This document shows positions 12,514-12,956 of a stretch of 12,956 bases of DNA, in pieces. Under the pieces are notes generated by a model that saw only the letters and a program-made list of their open reading frames with translations, ran no database searches and was not told the origin of the DNA. The position numbers and the translations under genes are program-made. The DNA is taken from assembly GCA_018398765.1 (NCBI GenBank), contig JAHBMJ010003145.1, forward strand, positions 1 through 12,956, in the 5' to 3' direction. Positions within the stretch are counted from its first letter, which is position 1. Every line of letters begins with the position of its first letter. This DNA is from Chromera velia. Taxonomy: Eukaryota; Sar; Chromeraceae.

Positions 12514-12635
12514 ATGGGTGTGTGTGTGCGTGTGCACGTGTGGGTGTGTGTGTGGGTGTGTGCGTGTGTGCGTGTGCACGTGTGTGTCTCTGCCTGTGTG
12601 CAGGGATATCATGCTTGGGGGAAACCTCTTTCAAG
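223..12635 (+). CDS. Multi-sushi (CCP/SCR) domain membrane protein, split gene of 25 predicted exons, partial at both ends
   Basis: Predicted mRNA joins 223-377, 519-621, 823-948, 1388-1539, 1742-1833, 1991-2496, 2857-2972, 3184-3415, 3705-3788, 4062-4214, 4625-4811, 5179-5336, 5740-5801, 6128-6266, 6554-6799, 7249-7393, 7638-7808, 9103-9293, 9622-9921, 10585-10798, 11124-11267, 11666-11826, 12019-12080, 12243-12282 and 12604-12635. Every junction is GT-AG, phases match throughout, and the joined frame has no stop. It encodes ten complete sushi domains (four cysteines each), an eleventh split by two hydrophobic helices, and part of a twelfth. Sushi domains are small disulfide-bonded extracellular modules used in adhesion and ligand binding. 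Sequons (NQT, NVT, NAT, NET, NGT) agree with secretion. No signal peptide, start or stop codon lies in the window. I cannot name an orthologue; coccidian RON1 also carries sushi domains, but this many plus a membrane hairpin does not match what I know of it. Confidence 0.8.
519..621 (+). CDS. Exon 2: second half of sushi domain 1
   Basis: Acceptor GCCTGCAG ends at 518. The exon reads VSCNKGF with cysteine 2 at 525, then cysteine 3 at 579 in [13 protein letters not shown], with tryptophan and cysteine 4 at 615. This is the canonical C-terminal half of a sushi module. It ends one base into a codon before GTCAGT at 622, so the domain boundary is in phase 1. In the downstream intron a CTTT run follows at about 656-675. 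Confidence 0.88.
823..948 (+). CDS. Exon 3: first half of sushi domain 2
   Basis: Acceptor ACCTGCAG ends at 822. Joined to exon 2 in phase 1 it reads [10 protein letters not shown], with cysteine 1 at 828 and cysteine 2 at 933 in [12 protein letters not shown]. The donor CCCAG|GTCTTT at 949 is weak after the first four bases, but the split glycine codon joins correctly to exon 4. The intron therefore lies five residues after cysteine 2, unlike domain 1. Confidence 0.8.
949..1387 (+). other. Intron 3 (439 bp)
   Basis: Pyrimidine-rich intron with short TCTG (about 1014-1035) and CTTT (about 1069-1088) repeats, an A-run near 1216 and a duplicated AGGAATTCGA-like word near 1246 and 1261. An open stretch at 1153-1211 ([12 protein letters not shown]) ends in a stop and has no matching phase or cysteines. 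I see no exon, promoter or RNA gene in it. Confidence 0.6.
1388..1539 (+). CDS. Exon 4: second half of sushi 2 and first residues of sushi 3
   Basis: Acceptor TCTTGCAG ends at 1387. The phase 1 join gives [10 protein letters not shown], then [13 protein letters not shown] with cysteine 3 at 1465, tryptophan and cysteine 4 at 1501. The exon runs on without an intron into [12 protein letters not shown], so sushi 3 begins here (cysteine 1 at 1513). This is one of two domain boundaries lacking the usual phase 1 intron. The donor TTG|GTCGGT at 1540 is phase 0; the nearby GTCAGT at 1544 would break the frame of exon 5. Confidence 0.8.
1742..1833 (+). CDS. Exon 5: middle of sushi domain 3
   Basis: The acceptor is in a (CATG)n/(CACG)n run ending CACGCAG at 1741. 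The exon reads [20 protein letters not shown] and continues to GAKRYYQ, the strand before cysteine 2. It has two N-glycosylation sequons (NVT, NAT). The donor at 1834 is CA|GTCAGTCAGTC, phase 2, and itself begins a GTCA tandem. Because the ORF is short (92 bases), the evidence is mainly phase agreement with exons 4 and 6 and the sushi-like spacing. Confidence 0.7.
1991..2496 (+). CDS. Exon 6: rest of sushi 3 with a long insertion
   Basis: Acceptor CGCTTTCAG ends at 1990. One base completes a glutamine codon and cysteine 2 follows at 1992 (CASWPSDP). An open stretch of about 150 residues, rich in acidic, basic and serine residues ([15 protein letters not shown]), precedes cysteine 3 at 2454 in [14 protein letters not shown] with cysteine 4 at 2490. 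A sushi module usually has only 15-25 residues there. The exon is uninterrupted, so this is either a real disordered loop or an unspliced intron I cannot delimit. The donor is A|GTCAGTCAGTC at 2497, phase 1. Confidence 0.72.
2497..2856 (+). other. Intron 6 (360 bp)
   Basis: Begins with a tandem GTCAGTCAGTC donor. A purine-rich stretch lies at about 2525-2610, followed by pyrimidine-rich sequence with a (CT)n run near 2697. It ends at an acceptor formed in the palindromic repeat GCATGCATGCAG. Cysteine codons at about 2769-2855 are in frames that do not join to exon 6 in phase 1, so I do not call them coding. Confidence 0.6.
2857..2972 (+). CDS. Exon 7: first half of sushi domain 4
   Basis: Phase 1 join to exon 6 gives [20 protein letters not shown], with cysteine 1 at 2862. 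The exon ends HHGSSAK before AAG|GTCAGT at 2973, phase 0, directly ahead of cysteine 2. Phase and spacing parallel exon 1. The stretch between cysteine 1 and the G-x-x-x-K strand is phenylalanine-rich. Confidence 0.8.
3184..3415 (+). CDS. Exon 8: second half of sushi domain 4
   Basis: Acceptor CATTGCAG ends at 3183. The exon reads VGCKPGTDM (cysteine 2 at 3190), then a serine/glutamate-rich insertion of about 50 residues, then [18 protein letters not shown] with cysteine 3 at 3370 and cysteine 4 at 3409. The conserved tryptophan of the CxxGxW motif is phenylalanine here. The donor is CTCG|GTCAGC at 3416, phase 1. Confidence 0.82.
3705..3788 (+). CDS. Exon 9: first half of sushi domain 5
   Basis: A strong pyrimidine tract (TCTTCTCTTCTCTTCCGTGCAG) ends at 3704. 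The phase 1 join gives [20 protein letters not shown] with cysteine 1 at 3710. The donor at 3789 is TCTG|GTCAGT, phase 1, splitting a glycine codon, and joins cleanly to exon 10. It is short (84 bases), acidic and histidine-rich. Confidence 0.75.
4062..4214 (+). CDS. Exon 10: second half of sushi domain 5
   Basis: Acceptor CATTTGCAG ends at 4061. It reads [16 protein letters not shown] (cysteine 2 at 4097), then [18 protein letters not shown] with cysteine 3 at 4172, tryptophan and cysteine 4 at 4208. The intradomain intron here is phase 1 and about 11 residues before cysteine 2. The chosen donor is AGAG|GTTGGT at 4215, phase 1. GTGCAG at 4208 is rejected because it would remove cysteine 4. 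Confidence 0.82.
4215..4624 (+). other. Intron 10 (410 bp), with a possible decayed sushi-like motif
   Basis: Less pyrimidine-biased than other introns. At 4408-4420 it has the 13-mer ATGGACGGACAGT, identical to 1468-1480 in exon 4, where it encodes the MDGQ part of sushi 2. In this frame the intron reads KGMDGQF, then a cysteine about 18 residues on, so the first cysteine is missing. I call this a possible exon relic, not an exon. The acceptor is TTAATGCAG. Confidence 0.5.
4625..4811 (+). CDS. Exon 11: first half of sushi domain 6
   Basis: Phase 1 join gives [20 protein letters not shown] with cysteine 1 at 4630. It continues through a glutamate-rich linker ([10 protein letters not shown]) to FLTV and a split arginine codon at the donor CAG|GTAGGT (4812), phase 2. 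Reading past the donor meets a stop at once, which supports splicing here. The acidic insertion makes this half-domain longer than usual. Confidence 0.82.
4812..5178 (+). other. Intron 11 (367 bp)
   Basis: T/C-rich, with TCTG-like words near 4936-4962, a (CTTT)n run at about 5021-5047 and (GTTT)n words at about 5049-5074. A cysteine-containing stretch at 5106-5170 is open, but its frame does not join exon 11 and it lies right against the acceptor. No gene or RNA is seen. Confidence 0.6.
5179..5336 (+). CDS. Exon 12: second half of sushi domain 6
   Basis: Acceptor TTTCTGCAG ends at 5178. One base completes arginine, then [10 protein letters not shown] with cysteine 2 at 5180 (part of an NET sequon). 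After an acidic segment ([12 protein letters not shown]) it reads [15 protein letters not shown], with cysteine 3 at 5294, phenylalanine in place of tryptophan, and cysteine 4 at 5330. The donor is GAC|GTCAGT at 5337, phase 1. Confidence 0.82.
5337..5739 (+). other. Intron 12 (403 bp)
   Basis: Purine-rich from about 5350 to 5560, with GAGAGAAAGAGCGAGAGGAAG-type sequence, then a (CT)n tract at 5580-5593, then T/C-rich to the acceptor TGGATGCAG. The frame from exon 12 stays open only to the stop at 5408-5410 and has no sushi spacing. I see no further feature. Confidence 0.55.
5740..5801 (+). CDS. Exon 13: first part of sushi domain 7
   Basis: Phase 1 join to exon 12 gives [20 protein letters not shown] with cysteine 1 at 5745. 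It is only 62 bases. The donor is placed at GTG|GTGGGT (5802) because exon 14 needs phase 0; GGGTCAGC at 5805 looks more like other donors in this gene but gives the wrong phase. The start is secure and the end less so. Confidence 0.65.
5802..6127 (+). other. Intron 13 (326 bp)
   Basis: Contains a pure T-run of about 15 bases at 5938-5952 and pyrimidine-rich sequence up to the acceptor TTTTTGTGCAG. The exon 13 frame stays open until a stop near 5868 but encodes a charged, cysteine-free stretch. Nothing else is recognisable. Confidence 0.55.
6128..6266 (+). CDS. Exon 14: second part of sushi domain 7
   Basis: The exon reads [20 protein letters not shown] with cysteine 2 at 6173, then [15 protein letters not shown] with cysteine 3 at 6224, tryptophan, and cysteine 4 at 6260. 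This is the most textbook half-domain in the gene; NGT is a sequon. It ends in phase 1 at AAC|GTCAGT (6267), where the donor opens a run of six GTCA units. Confidence 0.9.
6267..6293 (+). repeat. (GTCA)n repeat starting at the exon 14 splice donor
   Basis: Six tandem GTCA units begin with the first bases of intron 14, so the same GTCAGT donor sequence recurs every four bases. Because the unit is not a multiple of three, use of a later copy would shift the reading frame. Degenerate copies (TTAGTCAGTTAGTCAAC) continue to about 6315. Confidence 0.9.
6515..6550 (+). repeat. (GT)n microsatellite directly in front of the exon 15 acceptor
   Basis: About 17 GT units run straight into GCAG, so this dinucleotide tract occupies the place of the polypyrimidine tract. 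Upstream is T-rich sequence. Length changes here would be expected to affect splicing of exon 15. Confidence 0.85.
6554..6799 (+). CDS. Exon 15: complete sushi domain 8 in one exon
   Basis: The acceptor is a (GT)n run ending GTGTGTGCAG at 6553. Phase 1 at both ends. All four cysteines are in this exon (6559, 6700, 6757, 6793): [20 protein letters not shown] and [15 protein letters not shown]. It is the only sushi domain without an internal intron, so it either kept the ancestral form or lost the intron. The donor is AAA|GTCAGC at 6800. Confidence 0.9.
6859..6899 (+). repeat. (TG)n microsatellite
   Basis: About 20 TG units inside intron 15. The apparent CVCVCV reading frame is repeat translation only. 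Confidence 0.9.
7124..7167 (+). repeat. Direct repeat A1: displaced copy of the exon 16 acceptor and exon start
   Basis: This 44-base stretch recurs at 7228-7271 with one mismatch (T at 7136, A at 7240). It holds 21 intron bases ending TCGATCAG and 23 bases identical to the start of exon 16. The upstream sequence is a strong pyrimidine tract, so this looks like the original acceptor. Splicing here shifts the frame and ends at a stop at 7465-7467. Confidence 0.9.
7168..7227 (+). mobile_element. Fold-back element A (60 bp) between direct repeats
   Basis: The core contains a perfect inverted repeat with 19-base arms at 7183-7201 and 7207-7225 and a 5-base loop (AAGAA). Arm core is TTTCATACAGAA / TTCTGTATGAAA. 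The right arm stops 2 bases before direct repeat A2. The same arm core occurs in the two fold-back units before exon 18. It has no coding capacity. Calling it mobile is an inference from the repeated arm sequence and flanking duplications. Confidence 0.6.
7228..7271 (+). repeat. Direct repeat A2: functional copy of the exon 16 acceptor
   Basis: Second copy of the 44-base repeat, 104 bases after the first. Its acceptor at 7248 is the one that keeps the reading frame of exon 16. Because the repeat spans the junction, the inserted DNA falls wholly into the intron and the protein is unchanged. Confidence 0.9.
7249..7393 (+). CDS. Exon 16: first half of sushi domain 9
   Basis: Phase 1 join gives [20 protein letters not shown] with cysteine 1 at 7254. 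It continues to [12 protein letters not shown] with cysteine 2 at 7386. The donor GAGA|GTCAGT (7394) is phase 2 and lies just after cysteine 2. The first 23 bases are duplicated 104 bases upstream. Confidence 0.85.
7638..7808 (+). CDS. Exon 17: second half of sushi 9 and start of sushi 10
   Basis: The acceptor lies in CATGCATGCATGCAG, ending at 7637. Phase 2 join gives [10 protein letters not shown], then [15 protein letters not shown] with cysteine 3 at 7684, tryptophan and cysteine 4 at 7720. It continues without an intron into [10 protein letters not shown], cysteine 1 of sushi 10 at 7732. The donor is AGC|GTGAGT at 7809, phase 2; unspliced reading meets TGA immediately. Confidence 0.88.
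7814..8085 (+). repeat. (TCTG)n/(TTTG)n satellite followed by (TG)n
   Basis: About 240 bases of TCTG units, many changed to TTTG and a few to TCGG, then about 17 TG units. Repeat structure is visible directly. The run starts about 5 bases after the exon 17 donor. Confidence 0.95.
8211..8450 (+). repeat. (CT)n, (CTTT)n and (TCTG)n compound microsatellite
   Basis: CT units at 8216-8250, CTTT units at 8252-8278, then TCTG units with CTCT and GTGT interruptions to about 8450. No coding signal. Confidence 0.93.
8850..8894 (+). repeat. Direct repeat B1: decoy acceptor 1 for exon 18
   Basis: Two mismatches from the 9094-9138 copy (8852 and 8876). The acceptor CGAATGCAG ends at 8858. Splicing here, phase 2 from exon 17, reads into the fold-back core and stops at TGA 8962-8964. 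This copy has the T-rich tract upstream and is probably the ancestral site. Confidence 0.85.
8972..9016 (+). repeat. Direct repeat B2: decoy acceptor 2 for exon 18
   Basis: One mismatch from the 9094-9138 copy (8994). The acceptor ends at 8980. Using it leads to a stop at 9084-9086 inside the second core. Confidence 0.85.
9103..9293 (+). CDS. Exon 18: rest of sushi domain 10
   Basis: The third GGATGCAG copy ends at 9102. Phase 2 join to exon 17 gives [16 protein letters not shown], then [10 protein letters not shown] with cysteine 2 at 9194, and [15 protein letters not shown] with cysteine 3 at 9251, phenylalanine for tryptophan, and cysteine 4 at 9287. The donor is ATGA|GTGAGT at 9294, phase 1. 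The 36 bases at the exon start are present three times; only this copy leads into the rest of the exon. Confidence 0.85.
9294..9621 (+). other. Intron 18 (328 bp)
   Basis: Starts GTGAGTCAGTCGG. It has a short CAGG/CAGA run at about 9454-9479 and otherwise mixed sequence, with the acceptor CATCGCAG. An open frame through 9442-9621 has no cysteine spacing or matching phase. No further feature seen. Confidence 0.55.
9622..9921 (+). CDS. Exon 19: first half of a split sushi domain 11 and first part of membrane helix 1
   Basis: Phase 1 join gives [20 protein letters not shown], cysteine 1 at 9627, and [10 protein letters not shown] with cysteine 2 at 9777. No third or fourth cysteine follows. Instead a basic/aromatic stretch ([15 protein letters not shown]) leads into ILLMFTLL, the start of a hydrophobic helix. 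The donor is placed at TTGC|GTGCGT (9922), phase 1, because it joins exon 20 in frame and completes the helix; GTCAGT at 9926 gives the wrong phase. Confidence 0.75.
9922..10584 (+). other. Intron 19 (663 bp) with a purine-rich coding-like island
   Basis: From about 10005 to 10340 the plus strand is purine-rich, the reverse of most other introns, then T/C-rich to the acceptor TTTTTGTCCGCAG. Short plus-strand open pieces look protein-like but are in three frames with stops between them. The minus strand has an uninterrupted 176-codon frame (10538 to 10008) with a hydrophobic segment. Neither is supported well enough to call a gene. Confidence 0.5.
10585..10798 (+). CDS. Exon 20: membrane hairpin (two predicted transmembrane helices)
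   Basis: Phase 1 join to exon 19 completes helix 1 ([20 protein letters not shown]). A short polar turn ([17 protein letters not shown]) follows, then helix 2 at about 10662-10743 ([20 protein letters not shown] and FVVW). The exon ends ETYGYMCLS with a cysteine at 10791. The donor TTC|GTGAGT (10799) is phase 2. If it were not used, TGA at 10800-10802 would end the protein; I prefer splicing because exon 21 continues in phase and the missing sushi cysteines lie downstream. Confidence 0.78.
10799..11123 (+). other. Intron 20 (325 bp)
   Basis: Begins GTGAGTTGAGTGAG and runs into a (GAGT)n repeat (about 10804-10864), then T/C-rich sequence, and ends at a CATGCATGCATGCAG acceptor. An exon-like piece at 10997-11080 (acceptor GTCGCAG, donor ATC|GTATGT) is phase 0-0 and would introduce a stop between phase 2 neighbours. 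Confidence 0.6.
10804..10875 (+). repeat. (GAGT)n tetranucleotide repeat beside the exon 20 donor
   Basis: About 15 GAGT units with GAGG variants, starting from the GTGAGT donor itself and ending in a GGGAGGGAGG stretch. The repeat unit matches the +3 to +6 donor bases. Confidence 0.92.
11124..11267 (+). CDS. Exon 21: linker after the membrane hairpin
   Basis: Phase 2 join gives [18 protein letters not shown] with a cysteine at 11125, making MCLSC with the cysteine of exon 20. It continues [20 protein letters not shown]. There is only one cysteine, so it is not a complete half-domain. It may start another degenerate sushi module or be part of the insert that splits sushi 11. The donor CCAAG|GTACGT (11268) is phase 2. 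Confidence 0.75.
11268..11665 (+). other. Intron 21 (398 bp)
   Basis: Contains a (TG)n run (about 11345-11383), GA-rich sequence with GAGT units (11384-11430) and a unique T-rich 3' part with acceptor GATCCATGCAG. No exon or RNA gene recognised. Confidence 0.6.
11666..11826 (+). CDS. Exon 22: second half of split sushi 11 and start of sushi 12
   Basis: Phase 2 join gives RSIMGLTKR, then [15 protein letters not shown] with cysteine at 11697, tryptophan and cysteine at 11733: a clear sushi C-terminal half whose matching first half is only found before the membrane hairpin. It continues [14 protein letters not shown], resembling the cysteine 2 region of a further domain (11793). The donor GACG|GTAGGT (11827) is phase 1. 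Confidence 0.85.
11965..12012 (+). repeat. (GTCT)n repeat in front of the exon 23 acceptor
   Basis: About 12 TCTG/GTCT units with two GCCT changes run into CTGTGCAG, so the tetranucleotide repeat stands in for the polypyrimidine tract. Confidence 0.9.
12019..12080 (+). CDS. Exon 23: small exon in sushi domain 12
   Basis: Acceptor CTGTGCAG ends at 12018. Phase 1 join gives [20 protein letters not shown] and then SLQK, ending AAG|GTCAGC at 12081 in phase 0. No cysteine, and 62 bases only; support is splice-site quality and phase agreement with both neighbours. Confidence 0.6.
12243..12282 (+). CDS. Exon 24: micro-exon in sushi domain 12
   Basis: Acceptor TTTCTTTCAG ends at 12242. 40 bases encoding [13 protein letters not shown], followed by AGAA|GTAAGT at 12283, the only textbook GTAAGT donor in the gene. 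Phases 0 and 1 agree with exons 23 and 25. Very short, so confidence is moderate. Confidence 0.5.
12283..12603 (+). other. Intron 24 (321 bp)
   Basis: Unique for about 150 bases, then almost pure (TG)n with CG and GGTG interruptions (12430-12600) straight up to the acceptor TGTGTGCAG. No coding signal. Confidence 0.6.
12430..12600 (+). repeat. (TG)n/(CG)-interrupted microsatellite before the exon 25 acceptor
   Basis: About 170 bases of alternating purine-pyrimidine sequence ending at the acceptor. It is an alternating tract of the kind that can form left-handed DNA. Confidence 0.93.
12604..12635 (+). CDS. Exon 25: start of the second half of sushi 12 (3' end uncertain)
   Basis: Phase 1 join gives [12 protein letters not shown] with a cysteine at 12612, placed like cysteine 3 of a sushi domain. 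A possible donor is AAG|GTGGGG at 12636. The frame stays open to the window end, but the sequence becomes T/C-rich, so a donor here is more likely than a long exon. The final cysteine is not seen. Confidence 0.5.
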
Positions 12636-12847
12636 GTGGGGCGACTTTCTTTGAGATCGCAGAGTACCTTCTTTTTTAAATTCTGTGCTCTTCTGCTGAC
12701 TCCATTTTCTGTCTCTAATTGTGCCTCATTGCTTGTTCGTTTTTCTCCCCCTTCCTCCTTCGGAACCTTTCTCCTATTTTTTTCCCTCTTTCATAAATGT
12801 CTTTGCTCACGAGAAATTTTCGCCCTCCACTCGACAGAATTTCCTCC

Positions 12848-12884
<37 letters not shown>

Positions 12885-12956
12885 CCACTCTCTCTCTCTC
12901 TCTCTCCCCCTCTCTCTCGCCCCCTCTCTCTCTCTCTCCCTCTCTCTCTCTCTCTC
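12636..12956 (+). other. Probable intron 25, ending in (CT)n repeat
   Basis: Strongly pyrimidine-rich throughout, with (CT)n from about 12850 to the last base. No acceptor followed by a cysteine pattern is present, so the next exon lies outside the window. The right edge is inside the repeat. Confidence 0.6.

Overview
The window looks like nuclear DNA of a protist with intron-rich genes and many microsatellites. It holds one long, split, plus-strand gene that runs off both ends of the window. The organism is probably an alveolate: a coccidian apicomplexan or a chromerid relative. That guess rests on overall style (cysteine-rich sushi/CCP ectodomain protein, many short introns, TGCAG acceptors, dense TG/CTTT/TCTG repeats), not on a diagnostic marker. 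There are no bacterial-type operons, ribosome binding sites, tRNAs or rRNAs. Both ends lie inside simple repeats ((TG)n on the left, (CT)n on the right), as in a contig broken at unresolvable repeats.

I reconstructed 25 exons (223 to about 12635, about 1,310 codons) by joining GT...AG introns whose phases agree and whose cysteine pattern rebuilds sushi domains. In order: sushi 1 (exons 1-2), 2 (3-4), 3 (4-6, with a long insertion), 4 (7-8), 5 (9-10), 6 (11-12), 7 (13-14), 8 (exon 15 alone), 9 (16-17), 10 (17-18). Next comes an eleventh domain whose first two cysteines are in exon 19 and last two in exon 22, with a two-helix membrane segment between them (end of exon 19 and exon 20). A partial twelfth domain follows (exons 22-25). 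The second half of each domain carries a C-x-[NDEG]-G-x-[WF]...C motif. N-x-T sequons support an extracellular location. An even number of membrane passes would put both sushi arrays on the same side.

Introns between domains are all phase 1, while introns inside domains differ in position and phase. That suggests domain duplication followed by independent intron gain.

The most unusual structure is in front of exons 16 and 18. At each place a short A/T-rich fold-back sequence sharing the core TTTCATACAGAA / TTCTGTATGAAA is bracketed by 44-45 bp direct repeats. Each repeat copy contains the exon's splice acceptor and the first 23-36 bases of the exon. At exon 18 the unit is doubled (2 x 122 bp, three acceptor copies). 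Only the last acceptor keeps the reading frame, so the element looks 'intronised' by duplicating the acceptor. Other oddities are a strong bias to GTCAGT donors, microsatellites growing out of the splice sites, possible sushi-exon relics in introns, and a purine-rich coding-like island in intron 19.
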